Part shown: piece by piece, positions 8,251 to 19,105 of the stretch
How the letters are laid out: each line of letters begins with the position of its first letter
How positions within the stretch are numbered: the first letter of the stretch is position 1
Source of the DNA: Micromonospora sp. RHAY321
GTDB taxonomy: Bacteria; Actinomycetota; Actinomycetes; Mycobacteriales; Micromonosporaceae
Length of the DNA: 64,000 bases
Reading direction: 5' to 3'
Assembly (NCBI RefSeq): GCF_023896955.1
Contig: NZ_JAMHIW010000002.1
Span: 248,001 to 312,000 of the forward strand
Program-made: the position numbers and the translations under genes
Notes under the pieces: model-generated
Databases searched by the model: none
Told to the model about the DNA's origin: nothing
The model's input: only the letters and a program-made list of their open reading frames with translations

Positions 8251-9267
8251 ATGGTCGGCATGTCCCTCGGATCGTCGTACCACCTCGGGCCGGCACCCGA
8301 CCCGCGGTCGGCGCGGCCGCTGTCACCCGTGCCTTCGGCCGCGTCCCTCGGCCGACTCCTGCTCGGTGCGGCCCTCGCCTTCCTGCTCGCCCTGGGTCTC
8401 ACCTGTGCCGTGTTCGTGCGGACCTACCCCGGCCAGTGGCTGGACGGCCTGCTCCTGCCGCGCGCCGAGCGGGGTGGGGGCTACGAGCAGCAGACCGTCC
8501 TGGTGGGTCCGTCCAAGACCGTGCTGGCCGCCTTCGGCAGCCCCACGCTCCTGGCCGTCCTGCTCGGCGCGGTGCTGCTGGTGGGTCTGCTCAACCGGCG
8601 GCTGCTGGCCGGCCTCGTGGGCGTCGGCATGGTCGTCTGCGCGGTGGTGGCGGCCGGCGCGGTGAAATCGGTGCTTCCTCGTTCGGATTTCCCGATCGGG
8701 AGCTCCACCACCCACAACAGCTTTCCCAGCGGTCATGTGGCGGCGGCGACGGCGCTGCTGCTCGCCTTCATGCTGGTCCTGCCCGGGTGGGCGCGCCGGT
8801 GGCTGGCGGTACCGGGCGCGGTGGGAGTCTCGGTGATCGCCTCTGCCACCATGATCGCCGGCTGGCACCGGTTCAGCGACACGCTCGGCGGCGTCCTGCT
8901 GAGTGTGGCGCTGTTCTGCCTGGCCGCGGCCGCCTTGGCGGGCTGGCGTGGTGACGCCGATCCGGGCGCGGGCGCCGGCCCACACGCCGGGACGGACAGC
9001 GGCGCCGCGTGGCGCCGGCTGACGGAGGGGGCGGTGGGACTGGTCGTGCTGCTCTGGGCGCTTCTGGTGGCCGGGCCGGGTCTGGCAGCATCCGTGCAGC
9101 GGGGGACGCTCGTCGCCATCGTGGCGGCATCCGGGTTGACGGTGCTGTCGGTGGTATCGGTGGTGTTCCTGGTGCGTTCGGCGGACTTCGCCGGCCCGCG
9201 ACGGGTACGGCAGCGTGCGCCGCGGCCGGCGGCGACCATTCGGGACGGCACGACAGCCTGGCGCTGA
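8251..9267 (+). CDS. PAP2 family membrane phosphatase
   Basis: This roughly 338-residue membrane protein could start at ATG 8251 or 8260; neither has a strong ribosome site. Motif 2 (SFPSGHVAA) and motif 3 (GWHRFSDTLGG) of the PAP2 superfamily are intact. Motif 1 is recognisable as KSVLPRSDF but lacks the usual final Pro. About six membrane segments carry the domain, and two more lie at the C-terminus after a Gly/Ala-rich cytoplasmic loop. Family members dephosphorylate undecaprenyl pyrophosphate or phosphatidate. The placement 62 bases before a CseBC-like signalling operon fits an envelope role such as lipid-carrier recycling, but the substrate is not shown by the sequence. Confidence 0.82.
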   Translation: MVGMSLGSSYHLGPAPDPRSARPLSPVPSAASLGRLLLGAALAFLLALGLTCAVFVRTYPGQWLDGLLLPRAERGGGYEQQTVLVGPSKTVLAAFGSPTLLAVLLGAVLLVGLLNRRLLAGLVGVGMVVCAVVAAGAVKSVLPRSDFPIGSSTTHNSFPSGHVAAATALLLAFMLVLPGWARRWLAVPGAVGVSVIASATMIAGWHRFSDTLGGVLLSVALFCLAAAALAGWRGDADPGAGAGPHAGTDSGAAWRRLTEGAVGLVVLLWALLVAGPGLAASVQRGTLVAIVAASGLTVLSVVSVVFLVRSADFAGPRRVRQRAPRPAATIRDGTTAWR

Positions 9268-9329
9268 TACCCCCCACATCCGGACATCGACAAAAGGCTA
9301 AATCTATTCATGATGCGATACTTGGTGAC

Positions 9330-10025
9330 ATGTCCCAGGTCCTGCTGATCGAAGATCACCAGACGGTGCGCGACGGGCTCCAGCTGGCGCTGACGCGACA
9401 GGGCCACACGGTCGATGCGGTGGCCACCGGTGAGCAGGGGCTGGAACGGCTGCGGAGGGCTTCGTCCGACGTCGTGATCCTCGACCTGATGCTGCCCGGG
9501 ATGGACGGGTTCGAGGTCTGTCGCCGGATCCGCCAGCTCGGCGACCTGCCGATCATCATGCTGACCGCCCGCAACGACGACATGGACGTGGTGGCGGGCC
9601 TGGAGGCCGGCGCCGACGACTACGTGGTCAAGCCGGTGCAGGCCCGGGTGCTCGAGGCGCGCATCCGCGCGGTGCTGCGACGCACCGCTGGTGAGTCCCG
9701 ACGTACCGGCGGCGACCGGTCCGGCGTGGAACAGCACGGTGCTCTGACCATCGACCGTGCCGCGCTGGTGGTCAGCAAGGGCGGGCAGCCGGTCAGCCTC
9801 GCCCCGACGGAGCTGCGTCTGCTGCTCGAACTCTCGCACACGCCGGGGCAGGTGCTGAGCCGGCAGCAGTTGCTGTCGGCCGTGTGGGAGCACGGCTACC
9901 TGGGCGACTCGCGGCTGGTGGACGCCTGCGTGCAGCGACTGCGTGCCAAGATCGAGGACGACTCGTCGGCACCGGTGTTCATCCAGACGGTGCGCGGTTT
10001 CGGATACCGGTTCGGGCCGCTGTGA
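9330..10025 (+). CDS. OmpR/PhoB-type response regulator (CseB-like)
   Basis: This 231-residue protein has an N-terminal receiver with the acidic pocket E8/D9, phospho-acceptor Asp52 (LDLMLPGMDG), Thr79 and Lys101. A C-terminal winged helix follows (LAPTELRLLLEL, LVDACVQRLRAKI, VRGFGYRF). The ATG at 9330 is chosen because it begins the canonical first strand (SQVLLIEDH). The stop overlaps the kinase start (GTGA), so the pair is translationally coupled. By order and similarity it resembles CseB, the partner of CseC in Streptomyces envelope-stress signalling. The target genes may include the convergent racemase-ligase operon; that is inference. Confidence 0.88.
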   Translation: MSQVLLIEDHQTVRDGLQLALTRQGHTVDAVATGEQGLERLRRASSDVVILDLMLPGMDGFEVCRRIRQLGDLPIIMLTARNDDMDVVAGLEAGADDYVVKPVQARVLEARIRAVLRRTAGESRRTGGDRSGVEQHGALTIDRAALVVSKGGQPVSLAPTELRLLLELSHTPGQVLSRQQLLSAVWEHGYLGDSRLVDACVQRLRAKIEDDSSAPVFIQTVRGFGYRFGPL

Positions 10026-11488
10026 CACTGTGGCGCTGGGCCGGCGGCCACGCCTCGGGCCTGCGGGTCCGCCTGCTGCTGGCCTTCGCGCTGCTGGGCG
10101 TGACCACCACCGCGGTGGTGGCCAGCGGAAGCTACTTCCAGGCCCGCACGGTCATCCTCCAGCAGGCGCAGGACGCCGCGGTGGCGTCGCTGACCGACCA
10201 ACTCACGAAGGTCTACCCGATCCGCCAGCTCCCGCCGACCCAGAACGAGCTGGACGACCTGGCCCATCGCCTCTCCGACCGGGAGGGCTACGCCGTGGTC
10301 ATCTACCACGACATGCGGGCGCAGGGTGCCCAGGTCCCCGAGCCCCTCACCCCGGAACTGCGGCAGGCGGTCGAGAGTGGCCTCATCGCCTGGCAACGCG
10401 TGTCGCGCGACGGTGAACCCGTGCTGCTCATCGGCACCCAGCTGAAACTCGACCGACCCGACGGCGCGGTCCTGCCGTCCGGGCTGGAGGTCTACGCGGT
10501 GCGCAGCCTCGCCTCCGAACAGCAGAGCATCGACCGGCTCGCCACCCTGGCGTGGTTGACCGGCGGGCTCTCCCTGGTCCTCGCCGTCCTGCTGGCACTG
10601 CTGGCCGCCCGGGGCGTGCTACGGCCGGTACGCGAGCTGGGCCGGGCGGCGCGACGGCTCGGCGAGGGTGACCTGACCACCCGGCTGGTCGTCCGGGGCG
10701 CCGACGAACTGGCCGACGTGGCGCGGACCTTCAACGACACCGCGGGGACGGTGGAGCGGCAGGTCGGCGAACTGCGCCGGATGGAGGCCGACGCCCGGCG
10801 CTTCGTGGCCGACGTGTCGCACGAACTCCGTACGCCGTTGGCCGCGATGACGGCGGTCACCGACGTGCTGGACGAGGAGGCCGACCGGCTGCCGGGGGAT
10901 GCCGGCAAGGCCGCCCGGCTCGTCAGTCAGGAGACGCAGAGCCTCACCCAGCTGGTCAACGACCTCATCGAGGTCAGCAGGTTCGACTCCGGCACGGCGC
11001 GGCTCGCCCTCGACGACGTCGACGTGGCCGCGGCGGTCACCGCCACTCTGCGGATCCGCGGCTGGACCGATCGCGTACGGGCGGAGCTGCCGCCCGGGGT
11101 CGTCGCCCGCCTGGACCCCCGCCGGCTGGACGTCATCGTCGCCAACCTCGTCGGTAACGCCTTCCGGCACGGCACCGAGCCGGTGTCCGTGCGCCTGCAC
11201 GCCGAACCGGACTGGATCACCATCGAGGTCCGCGACCAGGGGCCGGGGCTGGACCCGGAGGTGCTGCCGCACGTCTTCGACCGCTTCTACAAGGCGGACA
11301 CCGCGCGGACCCGCTCCGAGGGCAGCGGTCTGGGTCTCGCCATCGCGTGGGAGAACGCCCGACTGCACCGCCACGCCGGGCAGGCGGGCAGTCTCGTGGC
11401 GAGCAACGCCCCGACCGGCGGCGCGGTGTTCACACTCCGCCTGCCCCGGGTGGCGGCGGACACGGCGAACACGGGAGGCGTGCGGTGA
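10022..11488 (+). CDS. Two-component sensor histidine kinase (CseC-like)
   Basis: 488 residues from a GTG overlapping the regulator stop. Layout: membrane segment about 16-36, an extracytoplasmic sensor loop of about 135 residues, a second membrane segment about 175-196, and HAMP to about 250. HisKA follows with phospho-acceptor His267 (VSHELRTPL), then an ATPase domain with N box NLVGNAFRHG, G1 DQGPGL and G2 GSGLGLAI. All catalytic boxes are intact. It should sense an envelope signal and phosphorylate the coupled regulator. A lipoprotein gene overlaps its 3' end, as cseA accompanies cseBC in Streptomyces. Confidence 0.9.
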   Translation: MTLWRWAGGHASGLRVRLLLAFALLGVTTTAVVASGSYFQARTVILQQAQDAAVASLTDQLTKVYPIRQLPPTQNELDDLAHRLSDREGYAVVIYHDMRAQGAQVPEPLTPELRQAVESGLIAWQRVSRDGEPVLLIGTQLKLDRPDGAVLPSGLEVYAVRSLASEQQSIDRLATLAWLTGGLSLVLAVLLALLAARGVLRPVRELGRAARRLGEGDLTTRLVVRGADELADVARTFNDTAGTVERQVGELRRMEADARRFVADVSHELRTPLAAMTAVTDVLDEEADRLPGDAGKAARLVSQETQSLTQLVNDLIEVSRFDSGTARLALDDVDVAAAVTATLRIRGWTDRVRAELPPGVVARLDPRRLDVIVANLVGNAFRHGTEPVSVRLHAEPDWITIEVRDQGPGLDPEVLPHVFDRFYKADTARTRSEGSGLGLAIAWENARLHRHAGQAGSLVASNAPTGGAVFTLRLPRVAADTANTGGVR

Positions 11489-11991
11489 CCGGCCGCCCTG
11501 TGGCCCGGGCGCTGCTCGCCGGCGGGCTCCTGCTCACGTTGCTCCTGGCGGGCTGCGGAGTCCGGCCCAGCGGCGTCATCACCGGCCGCCCCGCGATGGC
11601 TGGCCCCTCGGTGGGCGTCCGGCTCTACCTGCTGTCGCACGGAGAACTGGCGCTGGTCATCCACCCGAGCAAGGAGCCCGCCTCGCCGGAGGAGACGCTC
11701 GCGATGCTGGCCGCGGGTCCGGACGAGTCCGACCTGAGCCAGGGGCTCACCAGCGAGGTGCCCACCGGCCTCGTCCCGGCCGGCCCGGTGACGGCGGTCC
11801 CCGGCCGACCCGGCCTCACGGTGACGATGACGGGTCCCGTGCTGTCGTTGTCGGGCGCCGCGGCCGACCAGATCGTCTGCACGGCGGCGAGCGCCGCGGC
11901 GCTCGCCGGCCTGGCGGACAGCTTCCCCCCGATCACCCTCGCCGGGCCTGACGGCGCCCGCCCGCCCCGGTTCTGTCCGGTCGTCAGGTGA
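11485..11991 (+). CDS. Lipoprotein with GerMN-like domain
   Basis: 168 residues from a GTG overlapping the kinase stop (GTGA). The signal peptide ends in a lipobox LLLAGC, giving a lipidated Cys at about residue 22. The mature part has the GerMN-type pattern (VRLYLL, PEETLAMLAAGPDESDLSQGL, SEVP), a small alpha/beta fold also found in LpqB-like lipoproteins. It is likely attached outside the membrane and may modulate the adjacent sensor kinase, as CseA does in Streptomyces; that role is by analogy. The last codons lie within the left arm and loop of a long terminator hairpin. Confidence 0.75.
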   Translation: MTGRPVARALLAGGLLLTLLLAGCGVRPSGVITGRPAMAGPSVGVRLYLLSHGELALVIHPSKEPASPEETLAMLAAGPDESDLSQGLTSEVPTGLVPAGPVTAVPGRPGLTVTMTGPVLSLSGAAADQIVCTAASAAALAGLADSFPPITLAGPDGARPPRFCPVVR

Positions 11992-12007
11992 CCGGGGCGG
12001 GCGGGCG
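11955..12007. terminator. Bidirectional terminator with 17-bp stem
   Basis: Perfect inverted repeat with arms 11955-11971 and 11991-12007 and a 19-base loop. It separates the signalling operon from the convergent ligase operon and overlaps the 3' end of the lipoprotein gene. Confidence 0.75.
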
Positions 12008-12008
12008 T

Positions 12009-13028
12009 TCACACCAGGTCGACCGCCCGCGCCGGCCGGGGCAACCCGCCGGGAGACCGGCTCTTATCGGCCAGCGCGCCGGAGATCAGGATGTCGAGCA
12101 GGTCGCCGAACGCGACCCCGGCCTGCCGCCAGATCTGGGGGAACTGCGACGCGACGGTGAACCCGGGGAAGGTGTTGACCTCGTTCACGATGGGCTCGGC
12201 TGACCCCTCCGTGGGCAGGAAGAAGTCGACCCGGAGCAGCCCGCGGCAGTCGAGGGCGTGGAAGGCGCGGACCGCCCGGTCCTGGAGCACCTCGGTGGTG
12301 GCCTGGTCCAGCGGGGCGGGGATCTGGAAGACGGCCCCGCCGTCGTACTTGGCGTCGTAGTCGAAGAAGCCCGCGCCGTTCACCCGGATCTCCAGGGGCG
12401 GGCCGGCCTGCACCCGGCCGTCGGGATGCTGGAGGACGGCCACGTCGATCTCCCGTCCGCGCGCCCCCTGCTCGACCAGCACCTTCGGGTCGACCTCGCG
12501 GGCCTGCTCCAGCGCCGCCGGAAGTCGCTCCCAGTCGGTCACCTTGACGACGCCCAGGCTGGAGCCGGCCCGGGCCGGCTTGACGAAGACCGGCAGGCCC
12601 AGTCGTTGCTGGTCGGACGGGGACAGGTCCTCACCCGTCCGCAGGGTCACCCCGGGGCTGACCCGCAGGCCGTCCGCGGCGAGGAGCCTCTTGGTGACGC
12701 CCTTGTCCATGCCGGCCGCGCTGGCGAAGACGCCGTTGCCGACGTACGGCACACCGAGCCACTCCAGCAGCGACGCCACGGTGCCGTCCTCGCCGTACGG
12801 GCCGTGCAGGGCCGGGAACACCACGTCCTGGGCGCGCAGCACGCGCAGCGCCTGGGGGAGTGGGCTCGGGCGGCCGTCGACGTACCACTGGCCGTCCCGG
12901 CCGATGAGCACCTCGGTGACCTGGTACCGGTCGCGGTCCAGCCCGGCGAGGATGCTCGACGCCGAGCGGCGGGACACCTCGTGCTCGCCGCTCTGCCCGC
13001 CGTACAGCACTGCCAGTCGGGTTGTCAT
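12009..13028 (-). CDS. D-alanine-D-alanine/D-serine ligase (Ddl/VanG family)
   Basis: This 339-residue ATP-grasp enzyme joins D-Ala to a second D-amino acid for peptidoglycan precursors. It has the N-terminal GGxSxEHEVS motif with Glu15, the ATP-grasp core (VFVKPARAGSSLGV), and metal ligands in RVDFF and NEVNTFPGF. The omega loop reads FFDYDAKY (221-228), with Lys227/Tyr228 matching the Lys-Tyr of D-Ala-D-Ala ligases. D-Ala-D-lactate ligases such as VanA lack this, so a depsipeptide product is unlikely. The ATG overlaps the racemase stop (ATGA). As last gene of a racemase-acyltransferase operon it resembles VanG-type D-Ala-D-Ser ligases; substrate choice between D-Ala and D-Ser is undecided. 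Confidence 0.85.
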   Translation of the reverse strand: MTTRLAVLYGGQSGEHEVSRRSASSILAGLDRDRYQVTEVLIGRDGQWYVDGRPSPLPQALRVLRAQDVVFPALHGPYGEDGTVASLLEWLGVPYVGNGVFASAAGMDKGVTKRLLAADGLRVSPGVTLRTGEDLSPSDQQRLGLPVFVKPARAGSSLGVVKVTDWERLPAALEQAREVDPKVLVEQGARGREIDVAVLQHPDGRVQAGPPLEIRVNGAGFFDYDAKYDGGAVFQIPAPLDQATTEVLQDRAVRAFHALDCRGLLRVDFFLPTEGSAEPIVNEVNTFPGFTVASQFPQIWRQAGVAFGDLLDILISGALADKSRSPGGLPRPARAVDLV

Positions 13029-14167
13029 GAAACGTCCGCCCTTTCGTGAAGGTGGTCGCGGGCCACCCGGGGCCCGATACCGGTCAAGATCTCGTGCGGG
13101 TTGGTGCCGGCCCAGCGGGCCCACTCGGCGACCGTCGGTTGGGCCGGGTCGCCCCCTTCCGGGCCGAACAGCACGACCGGGTCGCCGATCGCCACGGGAA
13201 GGTCGCCGGCGTCGACCACGCACTGGTCCATGGCGATGCGCCCGACGATCGGGCAGCGCCGGCCGCCGAGCCACACCGCGGCGCGGCCCTCGACGGCACG
13301 GGTCACGCCGTCGGCGTAGCCGAGCGGCAGCAGGGCCAGCGTGGTGGGCGCCGAGGTCACGTACTCCGGTCCGTAGGAGACGCCCGTGCCGGCCGGCACC
13401 CGCTTCACGTTGACCACGGTGGTGCGCAGCGTCATCGCGGGGCGCAGGCCGAAATCGTCGGGCGATGTCCCGCCGAACGGGTCCACGCCGTACAGGGCGA
13501 GCCCGATCCGGCAGAGGTCGAAGCGGGTCCGGGGTGCCGACAGCGCGGCCGCCGAATTGGCCAGGTGGACCAGGTCGGGGTCGAGGCCGGCGGACCGGGC
13601 GTACCGCAACGCCTCCTCGAAGGTCGTCACCTGCCGGGCCAGCCCGGGGGTGCCCGGTACGTCGGCGTCGGTCAGGTGGGACCACACGCCGCGCACCCGG
13701 ACCCCGCCTTCGCGCTCGTACTTCCGGGCCCAGTCGACAAGTTCGACCCAGTCGTCGCCGCCGGCTCCGTTGCGGGACAACCCGGTGTCGGCCTTGAGCT
13801 GCACCATCGCCGGTACACCGAGCCGGTGGGCCGCGTCGACGACCGCATGCAGGTGGGTCGTCGTCGACAGGCCGAGGTCGACGCCAGCGTTGATCAATGT
13901 GGCGAAGTCCTCGTCCGGGCGGTGCAACCAGCTCAGCGTGGGTGCGGTGATGCCGGCGCCGCGCAGGGCCAACGCCTCGGACGCCGAGGTCACCCCCAGC
14001 CAACCAGCCCCGGCGCGCAGAGCGGCCCGGGCGACCGGCACCGCGCCGTGGCCGAACCCGTCCGCCTTCACCACCGCCATCAGCTCGGTGCCGGTGAGCG
14101 ACGCGATCGACCGGACGTTGCTGGCGATCGCCCCGAGGTCGACCACCGCCTCGGCCAGCGCGCTCAT
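13025..14167 (-). CDS. PLP-dependent alanine/serine racemase (VanT catalytic-domain-like)
   Basis: This 380-residue fold-type III racemase has the PLP Lys34 (AVVKADGFGHG), catalytic Tyr265 (GVSYGPEY), substrate-site MDQC (313-316) and the C-terminal beta domain. The Tyr of the usual YEI/YEL motif near the C-terminus (Tyr354 of Geobacillus Alr, which contacts the PLP phosphate) is His358 here (NPHEI). In the membrane serine racemase VanT this position is Asn, as I recall it. The replacement may therefore widen specificity toward serine. The gene overlaps the acyltransferase stop and the ligase start by ATGA at each end, so all three are coupled. Confidence 0.85.
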   Translation of the reverse strand: MSALAEAVVDLGAIASNVRSIASLTGTELMAVVKADGFGHGAVPVARAALRAGAGWLGVTSASEALALRGAGITAPTLSWLHRPDEDFATLINAGVDLGLSTTTHLHAVVDAAHRLGVPAMVQLKADTGLSRNGAGGDDWVELVDWARKYEREGGVRVRGVWSHLTDADVPGTPGLARQVTTFEEALRYARSAGLDPDLVHLANSAAALSAPRTRFDLCRIGLALYGVDPFGGTSPDDFGLRPAMTLRTTVVNVKRVPAGTGVSYGPEYVTSAPTTLALLPLGYADGVTRAVEGRAAVWLGGRRCPIVGRIAMDQCVVDAGDLPVAIGDPVVLFGPEGGDPAQPTVAEWARWAGTNPHEILTGIGPRVARDHLHERADVS

Positions 14168-15327
14168 CCGGCCGCCTCCACCCGGCGAGGTGCCGTCCGA
14201 CGGTCGCCGGGGAGGGCGAACAGCCAGCGTGCGTGCGCCGCCAGCAACCCGCGATGGATGGCCAGGCTGACGCCGATCACAAGTCCGGTCAGCAGGACCG
14301 GGTAGCCGAGCACGAGCAGGCCCCGGCCGACCTGGTCCAGCCCGCAGACGGGCCCGAGCAGCCGGTGCAGCAGAGCCAGGACCGGCATGTGGATGACGTA
14401 GATCGGCAACGTGATGCGGCCGAGGGTGGCGAGCCGACCGCTGGCGGCGGGCCACCGGCCCAACTGGGCGGCCGCCGTGACGCCGAAGGCGACCGCCACG
14501 ACGGAGACCGCCGGCCACACGCCGAACCACCGCTGGGCGCCGAGCGCCGCCATCGCGGCCAGCGCGAGGACGTAGGCGCCCGAGGTCAGCACGAGCCGGC
14601 GCCGGGTGGCCGTCGCCGCCCACCATTCGATCTGCGGCCGCAGGTACAGGCCGGCGAGGAAGAAGATCAGGTTCTGGTACAGGCCGGCGCGGTTGCCCGG
14701 CGTGTCGAGCAGGCCGGCGGCGGCGACGGCGGACAGTGCCGCGGCCGGCACGAGGACCAGCACCCGGGGAGCCCGGCGCAGCACCTTGGCGACCGTGAAG
14801 TAGAGCGCCAGGGCGTAGAGGTACCAGAGGTTGGAGGGTGTGATGGTGAGCTGTTCCAGCAGACCGAGGGCGGACGTGGCGCGGTCGGTCGGGAAGTCCG
14901 GGGCCGCGGCGAGGACCGCGGTGTGGATCAGCAGCCAGACCGCGTACAGGTAGAGGAACCCGGCGATCCTGCTGCGGGCGACGACCCGCCAGGGTCGCTG
15001 GACGGCGTTCGCCGCGAAGACACCGGAGATGGTGAAGAACAGCGGCATCCGCAGCGGCAGGAACTGCTCGCCCACCGTCCCCCACAGGCCCGGCACCGGT
15101 ACGCCGATGTGCCAGTCGATCTGCAGGTAGTCCTTCACGACGACGTGCCACAGGACGACCAGGATGATGCAGACGCCCTTCGCGGCGTCGGCCCACTCCG
15201 CCCGGTGCGGCCGTCCCGAGGTGGGGACGGCCCCGGTTGCCCGGTACCGGTGGCGAAACCGGACGCGCGTCGCACCGGGTTCGCGCTCGGCGGGCCGTGA
15301 GTCGGTGGATGTCGGCTGTCGGATCAC
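14164..15327 (-). CDS. Acyltransferase-3 family membrane protein (VanT membrane-domain-like)
   Basis: This 387-residue protein starts at a GTG and has a charged 45-residue N-terminus followed by about ten membrane segments. The family signature is present: ADAAKGVCIILVVLWHV at the first segment, the PLFFTISG loop, NLWYLYAL and a late IYVIHMPVLAL helix. Acyltransferase-3 proteins O-acetylate envelope sugars or other surface polymers. The same domain also forms the membrane half of the serine racemase VanT. Here it immediately precedes a separate racemase gene with an ATGA overlap, which suggests a split VanT. Enzymatic acyl transfer remains an alternative role. Confidence 0.82.
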   Translation of the reverse strand: MIRQPTSTDSRPAEREPGATRVRFRHRYRATGAVPTSGRPHRAEWADAAKGVCIILVVLWHVVVKDYLQIDWHIGVPVPGLWGTVGEQFLPLRMPLFFTISGVFAANAVQRPWRVVARSRIAGFLYLYAVWLLIHTAVLAAAPDFPTDRATSALGLLEQLTITPSNLWYLYALALYFTVAKVLRRAPRVLVLVPAAALSAVAAAGLLDTPGNRAGLYQNLIFFLAGLYLRPQIEWWAATATRRRLVLTSGAYVLALAAMAALGAQRWFGVWPAVSVVAVAFGVTAAAQLGRWPAASGRLATLGRITLPIYVIHMPVLALLHRLLGPVCGLDQVGRGLLVLGYPVLLTGLVIGVSLAIHRGLLAAHARWLFALPGDRRTAPRRVEAAG

Positions 15328-15468
15328 TCAGGAGAAGGTGTCAGGTGGATATCCCCGCCTGATCCACGGATTGTCATGAACGGGTAATGGAAGTCGCCGG
15401 AGGGCACCTGTCGCCAGAGCCCACCCGTGACGTCGGGGAGCACTAGGCTCGGCTCGGAGGTGGCGAGG

Positions 15469-16344
15469 ATGAAGCTCGGACTGCACTACTGGAGTTACTC
15501 GACCCCGGCCGAGGCGGCCGCGATCGCACCGACCCTGGCCGAGGCGGCCACCACGGCGGAGCAGGCGGGCGTCGCCTCCTTCACGGTGATGGACCACTTC
15601 TTCCAGATGGACGCGGTGGCCGCCGCCGAGGAGCCGATGCTGGAGGCGTACACGACGCTGGGGTTCGTCGCGGCGAAGACCCAGCGGATGACGCTGGGCG
15701 TGCTGGTCACCGGCGTGATGTACCGGTACCCGGGGCTGCTCGCCAAGACCGTGACCACGCTCGACGTGCTCTCCGGCGGCCGGGCACGGCTCGGCATCGG
15801 CGCCTCCTGGTACGAGCGGGAGCAGCGCGGCCTCGGCGTGCCCGTGGTGCCGGTGGCCGAGCGCTTCGAGCGGCTGGAGGAGACGCTGCGCATCTGCCTG
15901 CAGATGTGGAGCGACGACAACGGGCCGTTCGACGGCCGCCACTACCAGCTCGCCGAGACGATCGGCTCGCCCCGGCCGTTGAGCCGTCCGCACCCGCCCA
16001 TCATGATCGGCGGCGGCGGCGAGAAGAAGACGTTGCTGCTGGTGGCCCGGTACGCCGACGCCTGCAACCTGTTCGGCACGGGTGCCGGCGCCGACGAGGT
16101 GGCGCGCAAACTGGACGTGCTGCGGGGGCACTGCGCCGCCGAGGGCCGCGACTACGACACCATCGAGAAGACGGTGGTGGCGCACCGGTCGCCGTTGGCC
16201 GACGTCGACGCGTTCCTCGCCGAGGTGGCCGAGTACGCCGCGCTCGGCGTCAGCGAGGTGCAGGTGACGCCTGATCGGCACCCGGTGGAGTTCGCCCAGC
16301 GGCTCGGCGACGAGGTGCTGCCCCGGTTGGCCGACATCGGCTGA
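15469..16344 (+). CDS. LLM-class (F420-dependent-type) flavin oxidoreductase
   Basis: 291 residues from an ATG at 15469 with GGAGG at 15456-15460. The bacterial-luciferase-like barrel is recognisable from MDHF, GVLVTGVMYRYPGLLAKTV, LSGGRARLGIGASW and the C-terminal PIMIGGGGEKKTL phosphate-binding region. In actinobacteria this subgroup commonly uses coenzyme F420 rather than FMN to oxidise or reduce small substrates; the substrate is unknown. It stands alone, divergent from the acyltransferase operon and convergent with the catalase. Confidence 0.85.
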   Translation: MKLGLHYWSYSTPAEAAAIAPTLAEAATTAEQAGVASFTVMDHFFQMDAVAAAEEPMLEAYTTLGFVAAKTQRMTLGVLVTGVMYRYPGLLAKTVTTLDVLSGGRARLGIGASWYEREQRGLGVPVVPVAERFERLEETLRICLQMWSDDNGPFDGRHYQLAETIGSPRPLSRPHPPIMIGGGGEKKTLLLVARYADACNLFGTGAGADEVARKLDVLRGHCAAEGRDYDTIEKTVVAHRSPLADVDAFLAEVAEYAALGVSEVQVTPDRHPVEFAQRLGDEVLPRLADIG

Positions 16345-16585
16345 TCCCATCGCGATGGCGTGACCATTGTGAAATGGGCCAATGGAGGGTTGACCGTCGG
16401 TGCGCACCGCCGCCGGTTTCGGGCACCGGAATCAGTTCGCAGGATGAAATGATCCGGGTCACACAAAGGCCCGCGCCGCCCGCCGGAAATTGCTGTCGCG
16501 GCGGGGCGGAATGGGTCGAGTGTGGCCCCCGACCGGATGCTTCAGCGGGACATCGTCAAAAGTGGTCGCGACGGTGAGTCGTACG

Positions 16586-16623
16586 CCAGGGGCTGCCCTC
16601 CGCGAGCGGAGGACAGCCCCTGG
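16586..16623. terminator. Terminator after the catalase gene
   Basis: 17-bp stem with one mismatch (arms 16586-16602 and 16607-16623) and a CGAG tetraloop, starting 16 bases beyond the catalase stop. It can serve both convergent genes. The 240 bases between it and the oxidoreductase hold a palindrome CCATCGCGATGG (16347-16358) and no visible gene. Confidence 0.85.
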
Positions 16624-16638
16624 GGTGTAGCTGCCGCG

Positions 16639-18900
<2,262 letters not shown>

Positions 18901-18945
18901 TGACGAACCCCTCCATGGAGCGTGTGCGAGCAGGCCCAGGAATTC

Positions 18946-18970
18946 CTACCCCTGGTCAGGAGGCCAAAAC
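18946..18970 (-). promoter_or_regulatory. Sigma-B-like promoter of the catalase gene
   Basis: On the minus strand GTTT (18970-18967) and GGGTAG (18951-18946) are exactly 15 bases apart, matching the GNNT-N14-16-GGGTAT pattern of actinomycete stress sigma factors. The element ends 45 bases upstream of the catalase GTG. Confidence 0.6.
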
Positions 18971-19105
18971 ACCGCCGCGGGACGTGGGGTCGACCCCGCG
19001 CGAGGACCTGGGCGGGCGGGACTGGTGATTTCACCGATGCGTGGGCCGGCGAAGAGGAAAAAACTGACGCACGTCGATATCCCTCGACTCTAGGGAGTGC
19101 CCGAC

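Noticed and set aside
12009..13028. VanA-type D-Ala-D-lactate ligase and classical vancomycin resistance
   Set aside because: The omega loop contains the Lys-Tyr typical of D-Ala or D-Ser ligases, and no VanH or VanX homologue is adjacent.
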